Shown piece after piece: positions 43,969 to 52,269 of a DNA stretch of 64,000 bases; the first letter of the stretch is position 1, and the number at the start of each line of letters is the position of its first letter. This stretch comes from Eubacterium sp. (GTDB lineage: Bacteria; Bacillota; Clostridia; Lachnospirales; Lachnospiraceae): assembly GCA_017480495.1 (NCBI GenBank), contig JAFVAQ010000012.1, forward strand, positions 1 through 64,000. The letters are read 5' to 3'. A program made the translations under genes and the position numbers. The notes under the pieces were generated by a model. It was not told the origin of the DNA, searched no databases, and was given only the letters and a program-made list of their open reading frames with translations.

Positions 43969-44748
43969 CTAAATACAGAAATCTAAAACTTCCTTGAAAT
44001 CCATATCTCCGCCAAATATCGAAAGCGCACTTCCGACAGTAACATCTATCTTATCTTTTCCCAGTTCCTTTATGAGCCTTAGATCTTCGAAACTTGATAC
44101 TCCGCCCGCGTAGGTCACAGGAATCTTTGCACCCCAGCTACCCAGCAGCTCTATCAGCTCACCATCTATTCCGCTTCTCTTACCCTCTACATCAACAGCA
44201 TGTATCAGGTATTCATCAGCATATTCAGACAGCATATCCAGTGTGTCGAGACTTAATACGGTATTTGTAAACTTCTGCCATCTATCTGTCACGATATAAT
44301 ATTTTCCATCCTCTGCCTTTTTTCTACAGGAAAGGTCGAGAACGAGATGATCCTTTCCAACAAGATTTATAAGACTGACCAGTCTTTCATAGTCGATCTC
44401 TCCATCCCTGAAAACATAGGAAGTGACGATAACATGAGAAGCTCCCAGCTTGATATACTCTTCGGCATTCTGATCGGTAACACCTCCACCTATCATGAAG
44501 CCTCCCGGATATTCCTTCATGGCTTCAGATGCAGCTCTTATATCCTCCAGGTACTCAGAAGTACCGGCCTTGTTGAGCAAAATAATGTGGCCGCCAGGGA
44601 TGTTGCAATTACGGTAAAGCCTTCCATAATACTCTGCTCCATGCTCAGCCACATAGTTTGTATCCGCTCCTTTCACGTCATCCAGAGAGCCTCCAACGAT
44701 CTGTTTTACCTTTCCATCATGTATATCTATACAAGGTCTGAATTTCAT
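43969..44748 (-). CDS. hisA: HisA-type isomerase, eukaryotic-like subtype
   Basis: 259 aa TIM barrel. FRPCIDIHDGKVKQIVGG, MIGGGVTDQNAEEYIKLGASHVIVTSYVF, and VTYAGGVSSFEDLRLIKELG fit phosphoribosylformimino-AICAR-phosphate isomerase (histidine biosynthesis), specifically the subtype first described in eukaryotes (longer loops such as the HIILLNKAG and CRKKAEDGKYYIVTDRWQKF segments). No other his gene lies in the window. It shares a transcript direction and an 8-bp junction with the GH9 gene. Confidence 0.87.
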   Translation of the reverse strand: MKFRPCIDIHDGKVKQIVGGSLDDVKGADTNYVAEHGAEYYGRLYRNCNIPGGHIILLNKAGTSEYLEDIRAASEAMKEYPGGFMIGGGVTDQNAEEYIKLGASHVIVTSYVFRDGEIDYERLVSLINLVGKDHLVLDLSCRKKAEDGKYYIVTDRWQKFTNTVLSLDTLDMLSEYADEYLIHAVDVEGKRSGIDGELIELLGSWGAKIPVTYAGGVSSFEDLRLIKELGKDKIDVTVGSALSIFGGDMDFKEVLDFCI

Positions 44749-44966
44749 AGCTGACTCCTTATTAATAATCAGTTTTTATTCTTTACAACTCAGATATTTA
44801 TTATACCATCTTGGAATTAAAAAACATATCACAAAGTAGACTTTTTTTATCCGTATCTTCACATACTTTCAGGGCAAAAGTTTGTTGACAGCAAGAAAGC
44901 CTATAAGTTATCCTTTCCTATAGAAAATAGTTGATTCTTCTAAATCTATACACGCGAGGATAACAT
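44749..44966. other. divergent intergenic region hisA / GH26
   Basis: 218 bp, AT-rich. A rightward TTGACA (44885-44890) followed 17 bp later by TTATCC is a possible weak promoter for the GH26 gene. No clear promoter for hisA was found. Confidence 0.4.
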
Positions 44967-45914
44967 ATGAATTACGATACATTACCTGTAAATAAAAATG
45001 CGTCAGCAAGGGCAAAAAAACTTCTGGAATATTTAGTAAGTGTTGCCGGAAATGCAATCCTTACTGGACAGCATACACAGACAATACCTATGGAGGAGTA
45101 TCAGCTGATACACGAGCTAACTGGTAAGTATCCAAAAGTAGTCGGATTTGAGATGTTATCGTACAGCCCAAACATCAATTATGAGGATGCTGACGAGGAG
45201 TGTCTTACAGAAGTTTATGAAAATAGAAATACTCTCGAAAAAGCACTGGAGCTTTCTCAAAACACAGATTCTATTTTGACATTTTGCTTCCACTGGTTTT
45301 CACCAATAGGAGGACGCGACAAAGCATTCTACACAAAGAACACCGAATTTGATGCCAGTAAGGTTTTAGTAGAAGGCTCTCCGGAGCGCGAGGCTTTCTA
45401 TTCAGATATGAAACATATCGCTGATCAGCTTGAGATATTTAAAGAAAAAGATATTCCTATCCTTTGGAGACCATTCCACGAGGTAGAAGGTACCTGGTTC
45501 TGGTGGGGTGCAAAAGGTGGCGAGGTCGCAAAAGAGCTGTATCACCTGATGTTTAATTATTTCGTAAAGGAGAGACAGTTAAACAACTTACTGTGGGTTT
45601 GGAGTGCGCCTACTAAGGAGTCGTATCCTGGAGACGATTATGTCGATGTGATTGGATGGGATATATATCTTCCAGAGAAGGAATATACCGACTATAAGGA
45701 CCGCTACGAGGAGCTGATTAAAAATACAACCTCTCGCAAGGTCCCAGCTATCACCGAAGTAGGATATATTCCTGACATGAATAAACTAGCAGAATCTCAC
45801 ATTCCATGGGCTTACTACATGACCTGGTCCAAAGAGTTCTGCCTAGAAGAAAAGTTCAATACATATGAGGATGTAAGAAATGCTTACAAACATGAATACA
45901 GCATATCTTTATAA
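44967..45914 (+). CDS. GH26 family glycoside hydrolase (beta-mannanase type)
   Basis: 315 aa, catalytic domain only. The acid/base is Glu172 in WRPFHEVEGTWFWWG and the nucleophile is Glu264 in PAITEVGYIPD, both typical of clan GH-A family 26. TGQHTQT and FCFHWFSPIGG are also conserved. There is no signal peptide, so the enzyme should act in the cytoplasm on imported manno-oligosaccharides (other GH26 activities are possible). GAGG lies 8 nt before ATG. Confidence 0.92.
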   Translation: MNYDTLPVNKNASARAKKLLEYLVSVAGNAILTGQHTQTIPMEEYQLIHELTGKYPKVVGFEMLSYSPNINYEDADEECLTEVYENRNTLEKALELSQNTDSILTFCFHWFSPIGGRDKAFYTKNTEFDASKVLVEGSPEREAFYSDMKHIADQLEIFKEKDIPILWRPFHEVEGTWFWWGAKGGEVAKELYHLMFNYFVKERQLNNLLWVWSAPTKESYPGDDYVDVIGWDIYLPEKEYTDYKDRYEELIKNTTSRKVPAITEVGYIPDMNKLAESHIPWAYYMTWSKEFCLEEKFNTYEDVRNAYKHEYSISL

Positions 45915-45937
45915 TAAATTAGCTTTTAAAATATTTC

Positions 45938-47389
45938 TTATTCTTCACTTACATCTGCTACAGTAAGAGTCTTCAGTTCATCATCACTGATATTCTCTAT
46001 AGTTACTACTCTAGTTGCCTGACGCTCGATACATCTCTCCAGATAGTTTCGAGCTTCTCTTGCATTTGCGAAGTTATCTTCGTGTTCTTTCGCACGTTTG
46101 GTCAGATATTCTTCAACATACTTAGCAGCCTCTTTATCTGTTACATATTCCTGCTTCTTGCACATATTGTTAAATATCTCTGTAAGTTCCTCACCAGAAT
46201 AATCTGCGAAGAAAATATATTTATTAAATCTGGACTTAAGACCTGGATTCGAATTAACAAACTCTTCCATCTTGTCAGTATAACCCGCAACGATAACTAT
46301 CAGATCATCACGATTATCCTCCATCAGCTTGAGGAGGGTATCCACGGCTTCCTGTCCAAAATCCTTTTCATCTCCGCCCTTTATAAGAGTATAGGCTTCG
46401 TCTATAAAAAGAATTCCACCGATAGCACTCTTAACAACCTCTGCAGTCTGAGTCGCAGTCTGTCCTACGTATCCAGCTACAAGATTGGATCTATCAACCT
46501 CTATCAGCTGTCCCTCGCTGACAACGCCAAGAGCCTTATATATCTTTGCCAGAAGTCTGGCAACGGTTGTTTTACCTGTTCCAGGATTTCCAGAGAATAC
46601 AAGATGAAGCGTGATATCCGGCTGCTTCATTCCACGTTCCTCGCGGAGCTTTCTGATCTTTACTAGGTTAATCAGATTCGTCAGATCCTGCTTCACAGAC
46701 TTTAGACCAACAAGAGTATTTAGCTCCTCCATCATCTGTTCCAAAGTCTCTTCCGGCTGAACATCGAGTCCTTCAGAGGACATTGCCTTACCTGCATTTG
46801 AAGCTAGATTATTATCAGTCTTTCCTGTCTGAGTGTGGTTTCTCAGATTCTTACTCTTAGGATTCACTTTACCAGAACCAACTCCATCAGTGAAGTAGAG
46901 TCCGTATTGTTTCAGGAATTCATCCAGCATCATTGTAAAGTTTGAAAGGTTAGCAACCTCTGTGACTGTCTCACCATTCACTGCAACATAAGCCGCGCCA
47001 AGCTCCTTATATAGCTCCACCACTTCCTTAGCAACGGGTCTTCCACTTCTAGCCTTGATGCCTCCAGACAGATCACTTTTTGTAATATAGAGCATGCATC
47101 TTGGAGGAGTATTTATAAATTCCTTATCCATGCATTTTCCATATTTAAAATTCATGAACTGAGAAATGTTCATTCTCGTCCCTAGATAATCACTTATAAA
47201 ATCCAGCTCAAGTCGTCCGTCCGTTCCGTCTGACTCAAAAAGAAATCCTATGAACTGAAGGAGATTATACTTCAGCATCTCTCTTAACGTCATACCTGTC
47301 GTCAGAGTGAGCTTCGGATCAGAATTCTGAACCTCGTCCATCAATCTAAATGTCGCATCTACTTTTTGTTTAAGTGAATAGTCTATCAT
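45938..47389 (-). CDS. CbbX/SpoVK-like AAA+ ATPase
   Basis: 483 aa. The N-terminal ~200 residues are helical and not firmly recognised (QFIGFLFESDGTDGRLELDFISDYLG looks TerB-like), with a linker at about 175-215. The AAA+ module has VGLKSVKQDLTNLI, Walker A FSGNPGTGKTTVARL, pore-like VAGYVGQTATQT, Walker B GGILFIDEAYTL, and arginine-finger region GLKSRFNKYIFF, as in the CbbX/SpoVK clade. The substrate is not known. Convergent with GH26. Confidence 0.85.
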   Translation of the reverse strand: MIDYSLKQKVDATFRLMDEVQNSDPKLTLTTGMTLREMLKYNLLQFIGFLFESDGTDGRLELDFISDYLGTRMNISQFMNFKYGKCMDKEFINTPPRCMLYITKSDLSGGIKARSGRPVAKEVVELYKELGAAYVAVNGETVTEVANLSNFTMMLDEFLKQYGLYFTDGVGSGKVNPKSKNLRNHTQTGKTDNNLASNAGKAMSSEGLDVQPEETLEQMMEELNTLVGLKSVKQDLTNLINLVKIRKLREERGMKQPDITLHLVFSGNPGTGKTTVARLLAKIYKALGVVSEGQLIEVDRSNLVAGYVGQTATQTAEVVKSAIGGILFIDEAYTLIKGGDEKDFGQEAVDTLLKLMEDNRDDLIVIVAGYTDKMEEFVNSNPGLKSRFNKYIFFADYSGEELTEIFNNMCKKQEYVTDKEAAKYVEEYLTKRAKEHEDNFANAREARNYLERCIERQATRVVTIENISDDELKTLTVADVSEE

Positions 47390-47434
47390 TTGCTACTCCT
47401 TTTTCTTTGCAAAGAACTAAAGTCTTTTGCTTAT

Positions 47435-48046
47435 TTACTTCATAAGAAGTGCCCTGCAAGGGGCTCCGTCTGCTCCGCCCAAGTTAATTGGAGCAGCATT
47501 TAATAAATATATTCCATCCTCAACCTCAGCAAGTCGAATACCCTCAAGAAGAACTATCTCGGCACCAAGCATTATTAGATGTACTGCCATAGGCGCGTCC
47601 TCAGGGCCAACTGTCTGAGATTCATTTCCAAATAGAAGGATATTATTACCCGCAAAAACCTTTGCCGCGCCTTCTGTAACAACAGCATTTCCCCTAACAA
47701 GAATTCTGTTATAGGCATCACAGTCCTCATTACCAGATGCTTTCACAGCCTCTCTTGCCGAACTCAGTATTTTCTCTGCATCCTCCGCTGTGACATCGCC
47801 TTCATGAGTTGCCACGTAAGCATAGCCTACGAATCTTTTCATATCAACTTCATCAATGGTCTTGCCATCCTCTATAAAGTGATATGGCGCATCAACATGG
47901 GTTCCGTTATGCGCACACATTTCCAGCTCTGTCAGATTGCAGACATCGCCATTTTTTATACTCATCTTTACAGTTCTCTTAGGAGAAGGATCTCCCGGAA
48001 AAACTGCACAGCCAAAAACCTCTTGGGAAATGTCATATATAGTCAT
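47435..48046 (-). CDS. cyclase-family metal hydrolase (kynurenine formamidase-like)
   Basis: About 203 aa from ATG 48046 (GGAG 7 nt upstream). The metal motif HNGTHVDAPYHF is the family signature, with TIDEVDMKRFVGYAYV and ILLEGIRLAEV (read as VLLEGIRL) further on. The family includes arylformamidase and other cyclic-amide hydrolases; the substrate is not certain. It is followed upstream by a CoA-transferase gene in the same direction. Confidence 0.85.
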   Translation of the reverse strand: MTIYDISQEVFGCAVFPGDPSPKRTVKMSIKNGDVCNLTELEMCAHNGTHVDAPYHFIEDGKTIDEVDMKRFVGYAYVATHEGDVTAEDAEKILSSAREAVKASGNEDCDAYNRILVRGNAVVTEGAAKVFAGNNILLFGNESQTVGPEDAPMAVHLIMLGAEIVLLEGIRLAEVEDGIYLLNAAPINLGGADGAPCRALLMK

Positions 48047-48084
48047 TTCGTTTCTCCATTTCAAAACTTCTTACATACTACTCA

Positions 48085-49596
48085 CTAATCTTCAAGCCTA
48101 AATGGAAGTCTACTAATGATGTCTTTTTCCTTATCTATACCTGGATAAACCTCCATGAGCTTCAGGCCCTTTTCGCCCAACTCAAAGACGCATCTCTCGG
48201 TTATATATATAACTCTCTGTCCGTTCTTTCTAGCACGCTTCGCAGAGAAGCTGATGCTCTTTACATTTTCCACAAACTTATCAATAGCGCCTTCGCTCTT
48301 AATTACAACTTCGCCGTCTTCTTCCTCTACAGAAAGACCCTTCGTGTTAAAGGTCAGACAGAAAACAACCGTCTTTGTTTGGGCAGTGATATTTGCGAAA
48401 CCACCTACTCCAGCAAAGGCACCCGGACCCTTGTGAGCATTTACATTTCCATACTGATCAACCTCTATACCACCCATGAAACAGATGTCCAGTCCACCAT
48501 TATTATAAAGGTCGAACTGATTAGCCATATCATAGATAGAGTCCGCACCAATGACCGCACCAAAAACTTTACCCGATGCAGGGAAGCCTCCAACTCCACC
48601 AGACTCAACTGTAAGAGTAATCTTTTCAAGTATTCCACTCTGTCTAGCAAACTTAGTAACCTGCTCTGGAATACCAACTCCGATATTAACTATATCATCC
48701 GGCTTTAGCTCTTCCGCTGCACGCTTACCTATTATTTCAGCACTTGTATTAACGAAGCTCTTTGTCATAGTGCGCTTCTCAAGCATTTCCGCCCAGTCCA
48801 TCCACTGAGAATATGGTATCTCGAAGCTACCTGTGAGGGACTCATAAGCAGCATGTCTAGGCTCTGGCTTTATCTCTACAATCGCATCTACCAGACATCC
48901 TGGAACAATGGTACTGTGAGGCCTGGATGGTCTAACCACAAGACGGTCAACCTGAACGATGACTGTACCACCATTAGCCTTTACCGCCTGACATATAGAC
49001 AATGCGTCGCCGGCTGTAAACATATCCTCGAAAGAAATATTTCCCTTGTAATCTGCAGCTGTACCCTTGATTATCGCAACATCAATCTTAGGCAGCTTAT
49101 AATACAGAAACTCATCTCCATCGAGCTCAACATATTTAACGAGCGAATCATCCTTTGAAATGTTATTGATGCCAGGACCCTCAAGTCTTGGATCAACAAA
49201 TATATCTAGACCAACCTTCGAGAGTGCTCCCGGAAGTCCACCTGCCTGAGCTCTCAGCGCATGAGAAATGCACCCCAACGGAAGATTATACGCCTCGAAT
49301 CTATCCTCGAGAACCAGCTTTTTAGTGCTATACATCGCACCGAAATGTCCACAGATGATCTTGTCCACTGCGCCCTCTCTTATATATCCTTCGGCCGCTC
49401 TATTCTCGTCCCAAACTCCAAAGCCTGCACTTGATACACAGGTCAGATGCTTAGGCGAACCCGTCTTCTTAAATCTTTCATATAATGCTTCGTGAAGCTC
49501 TACCGGATTATCAACTCCTAGAAAGGAATTGAGAGCGATTACATCTCCATCTTTTATTAAGCTCATAGCCTCGTCGGCTGTCATTACTCTATACAA
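48085..49596 (-). CDS. acyl-CoA:CoA transferase (YdiF/propionate CoA-transferase type)
   Basis: 503 aa, with fused alpha and beta CoA-transferase domains. The alpha half starts MTADEAMSLIKDGDVIALNSF and has GLPLGCISHALRAQAGG-like motifs. The beta half has GVGIPEQVTKF and the catalytic Glu in TVESGGVGGFPASG. It swaps CoA between short-chain acids and acyl-CoA, which fits fermentation (acetate, propionate or butyrate pools). The acceptor cannot be told. Confidence 0.9.
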   Translation of the reverse strand: MYRVMTADEAMSLIKDGDVIALNSFLGVDNPVELHEALYERFKKTGSPKHLTCVSSAGFGVWDENRAAEGYIREGAVDKIICGHFGAMYSTKKLVLEDRFEAYNLPLGCISHALRAQAGGLPGALSKVGLDIFVDPRLEGPGINNISKDDSLVKYVELDGDEFLYYKLPKIDVAIIKGTAADYKGNISFEDMFTAGDALSICQAVKANGGTVIVQVDRLVVRPSRPHSTIVPGCLVDAIVEIKPEPRHAAYESLTGSFEIPYSQWMDWAEMLEKRTMTKSFVNTSAEIIGKRAAEELKPDDIVNIGVGIPEQVTKFARQSGILEKITLTVESGGVGGFPASGKVFGAVIGADSIYDMANQFDLYNNGGLDICFMGGIEVDQYGNVNAHKGPGAFAGVGGFANITAQTKTVVFCLTFNTKGLSVEEEDGEVVIKSEGAIDKFVENVKSISFSAKRARKNGQRVIYITERCVFELGEKGLKLMEVYPGIDKEKDIISRLPFRLED

Positions 49597-49616
49597 TGTT
49601 TTATACCTCTTAGTCT

Positions 49617-50708
49617 TTAATTACATCTAGCCCCAGGATCGAGTATATCCTTCAGCTCATATATGGAAATGAGCGCTTTTCTGCAGGAATCAATCTCCTG
49701 ATTCATTTCAAGTTCAGGATCCTTCGGACCAAAGTATGGCTTATTCACATCCATTACATCTTTTCCTGCATTTCTAAAACTATTACCATCTATAGCTACA
49801 GTCATGACATTTCCTTTTAAAGTGATGGCAAAGAAAAAGTCTCTACGAAGATTTAGCAGAGTTTCTATCATTGATGGAGTTAGAAATCTATAGGCTTCAT
49901 CATCATAGGTTGCTATGGTGTCGAAATTCTCAGCAAAATATGGGTTCTCAGTATCAATAATATTTACTTCTTTATCCTTAATCTTCTTGAACTTGTTAAC
50001 CTCTTTTTCGCCGCCCATGACGCCCTTCTTGGTCGTTGTGCTCATGATGTGGACTGCTCCATTTGTGGTAAAACTGGTACGAAACTTAAAAATAGTACCA
50101 TTAAAGTATACCTCCTCATGGGTATCGCCATCATCATCTCTCCACTCATAGTATATCTTATAGCCCATGAATTCGAAGGCATCTGTGTTAGTCACATTTT
50201 GCCAGTCATAGGCACACATAGAGGTGAACCTTCCGATTGCTTTCTTGTTAAAAGGCTTAACCATATATCCTTCAACAAGAGCGTCGTCGTAAGACAAAGG
50301 TTCCTCGACAAGGTCTTTTCCATCAAATGTAAAATTCGCGCTTAGCTTATCATCAAAAAGCTTGAGCTTCGCATCCGCTATCCTATGAAAGTAATCATAA
50401 TTCTTATACTCTGGACTCTGTTTCCCCATAGACGTTAAAGCAAAGACCAGCAGTAGCATTAGCATAACCGGCATAGCTATCGACATAACCATTATTATTA
50501 CTGGAATCAAAAGAATCATCACGATAATAGTAACTGTCGTATTTCCGTTAGTCAGTTCGCCTAGCTTACTGGTATATTTCCTAAAATTGGGCATGTTCGA
50601 CTTGCGAGCAATCGAGGCAAAATATTTATACTCCTCTAGGAGTTTCTCCCTATTTGCCAGATGTACATCGCCGGTCTTTAGCCTTTTTCTAAATGCACTA
50701 AGTTCCAT
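49617..50708 (-). CDS. DUF3137 family membrane protein
   Basis: 363 aa. Two adjacent membrane helices (TVTIIVMILLIPVIIMVMSI and AMPVMLMLLLVFALTS) near 65-105, then a cytoplasmic or external beta-rich domain with GYKIYYEWRDDDGDTHEE and KFRTSFTTNGAVHIMST. DUF3137 proteins are often encoded beside LemA, as here. Function unknown. Confidence 0.8.
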   Translation of the reverse strand: MELSAFRKRLKTGDVHLANREKLLEEYKYFASIARKSNMPNFRKYTSKLGELTNGNTTVTIIVMILLIPVIIMVMSIAMPVMLMLLLVFALTSMGKQSPEYKNYDYFHRIADAKLKLFDDKLSANFTFDGKDLVEEPLSYDDALVEGYMVKPFNKKAIGRFTSMCAYDWQNVTNTDAFEFMGYKIYYEWRDDDGDTHEEVYFNGTIFKFRTSFTTNGAVHIMSTTTKKGVMGGEKEVNKFKKIKDKEVNIIDTENPYFAENFDTIATYDDEAYRFLTPSMIETLLNLRRDFFFAITLKGNVMTVAIDGNSFRNAGKDVMDVNKPYFGPKDPELEMNQEIDSCRKALISIYELKDILDPGARCN

Positions 50709-50752
50709 ATTTCATTTCCTTATCATTCAAACTCTTCTTGAATAGGCTTCAC

Positions 50753-51334
50753 TTAAAAATTCATATTCATATCAATATTCTTAAGCTCATTAAGATTCTC
50801 TTCATGAATATAATCCATCTTAGTTACACCCTTAGAATTGCAAACGATGGATGTAGGAAATGTAACTACATAGTTATTAAGCTTTGTGATGTTTCCATTA
50901 ACAGCACGTCTCGATGCAGAATACTGCTGAGACTGCTCAGATAGCTTGTTGATAAGGTTGTTGAAAATCTCAGCACTCTTTAGCTCTGGATAAGCCTCAC
51001 CCAGTGCAAAGAAACCTTTCACAACTTCTTCCTGTGACTTTGCCGCTTCATTCAGCTGGCTGACAGTTGCATTTGTAGGAACCTGTGTCAGATGTCTCAG
51101 GCCCTCGAAAACTCTCTGCTCGTGCTGAGCATACTGCTCTGCAACCTTCTTTCCCTGCATGAGAACGTCATATCGTTGTCTCAGCATTATCTCTACTCCT
51201 GACAGAGACTCCTCTATCTTAAGCTTAACTCTGTTGATGTTATTAGATGTTGATACATACCATCCGATAATACTAAGAGCTATAACAACTACAATCACTA
51301 GTATCACAATAAGAACTGTTGCTCCGCTTCCCAT
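50753..51334 (-). CDS. lemA: LemA family protein
   Basis: About 193 aa from ATG 51334 (AGGGG 10 nt upstream). One N-terminal membrane helix, then a coiled-coil helical domain: NNINRVKLKIEESLSGVEIM, LRQRYDVL, QSQQYSASRRAVNGNI and FPTSIVC fit LemA. It is 44 bp upstream of the DUF3137 gene. The family's role in bacteria is unknown. Confidence 0.9.
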   Translation of the reverse strand: MGSGATVLIVILVIVVVIALSIIGWYVSTSNNINRVKLKIEESLSGVEIMLRQRYDVLMQGKKVAEQYAQHEQRVFEGLRHLTQVPTNATVSQLNEAAKSQEEVVKGFFALGEAYPELKSAEIFNNLINKLSEQSQQYSASRRAVNGNITKLNNYVVTFPTSIVCNSKGVTKMDYIHEENLNELKNIDMNMNF

Positions 51335-51447
51335 AATACTTAACCCCTTTCTCCTTTGAAAAACCCGGCCCATTGAAGGCCATAAAACTACAGGTTATAT
51401 TATATTAAAAAACGTAATGATACACAACAAAATGCTTGAAATTATAA

Positions 51448-51479
51448 ATGGCATTACGAATTATCCTTCGTAACGCCAT
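51448..51479 (-). terminator. terminator after the HAD phosphatase gene
   Basis: ATGGCATTACGAA pairs with TTCGTAACGCCAT with one mismatch. Read on the minus strand it is followed by TTTATAATTT. Confidence 0.7.
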
Positions 51480-51496
51480 ATAAATTCACAAAAGTT

Positions 51497-51524
51497 GTCA
51501 CAGGAACCGTCCCCACTGGTCACC
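51497..51524. repeat. REP-like GGGGACGGTTCCTGTGAC fragment
   Basis: The minus strand reads GTGACCAGTGGGGACGGTT, then CCTGTGACA. The pattern of GTGAC ends around GGGGACGGTTCC recurs in Firmicutes and is often near REP-associated or IS200-like transposases. No transposase is present here. Confidence 0.4.
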
Positions 51525-51528
51525 AAAT

Positions 51529-52176
51529 CTATAACAAATCGGCTGGCTTCTCTATAATATATGTTGCACCAGCGTTCTCTAACTCTTCCCTATCTCCGTA
51601 TCCCCAAAGTACTCCGACTGAATCAAGTCCAATCTGATTAGCGGCATTTATGTCCTGGTTTCTATCACCAATCATAAGAACCTTTTCTTTATCAACGCCT
51701 TCAAACTGACTAAGCGCGTAGTTTATGACATCGGTTTTTGTATGCCTATCCGCAAAGTTTGATGAAGCGACAAAATAGAAATATTTTTTCAAATCAAAAT
51801 GTTCCAGCACGATATCTGTAGCTTTCATATTCTTGGAGGTAGCTACTACAAGCGTCTTACCTAGCTCCTTTAGTTTTGCCAAAGTACTTTCTATATCGGG
51901 ATATACTGAATTATCATATATACCACCCTTATTAAAATAATAATCTCTATAAGTACTAACCGCCTTAGCTGTCTCTTCCTCACTAAACCCAAGAATAACG
52001 CTAAAAGAATCTTCCAAAGGAGGTCCTACAAAAACTCGATAATCTCCTGTATAGAAGCCCTCTCCCTTGATAGTATTAATTGTATATTCAAAAGATTTCA
52101 CGATACCTGGTCCTGAATCAGTAAGTGTGCCGTCAAGATCAAACATCAAGATATCATAGTTATCTATTATTCCCAT
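51529..52176 (-). CDS. HAD-IA phosphatase (Gph/PpaX-like)
   Basis: 215 aa. Motif I is ILMFDLDGTLTDSGPGI, motif II is LVVATSKN, motif III is the Lys before TDVINYAL, and motif IV is VLMIGDRNQDINAANQIG. Length and the helical cap match phosphoglycolate phosphatase-like proteins. Substrate unknown. Confidence 0.9.
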   Translation of the reverse strand: MGIIDNYDILMFDLDGTLTDSGPGIVKSFEYTINTIKGEGFYTGDYRVFVGPPLEDSFSVILGFSEEETAKAVSTYRDYYFNKGGIYDNSVYPDIESTLAKLKELGKTLVVATSKNMKATDIVLEHFDLKKYFYFVASSNFADRHTKTDVINYALSQFEGVDKEKVLMIGDRNQDINAANQIGLDSVGVLWGYGDREELENAGATYIIEKPADLL

Positions 52177-52269
52177 CCTTTACTAACTCCTTCCGACTAT
52201 TACTATCGCTATTCCTTTTCCTACTTCCATTCCTTTTTTCTCAAAACTCATGAACTGTCCTCGCCAGCA

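Noticed and set aside
46082..46666. 194-aa plus-strand frame inside the AAA+ gene
   Set aside because: An antisense shadow of a well-conserved coding sequence, no start signals.
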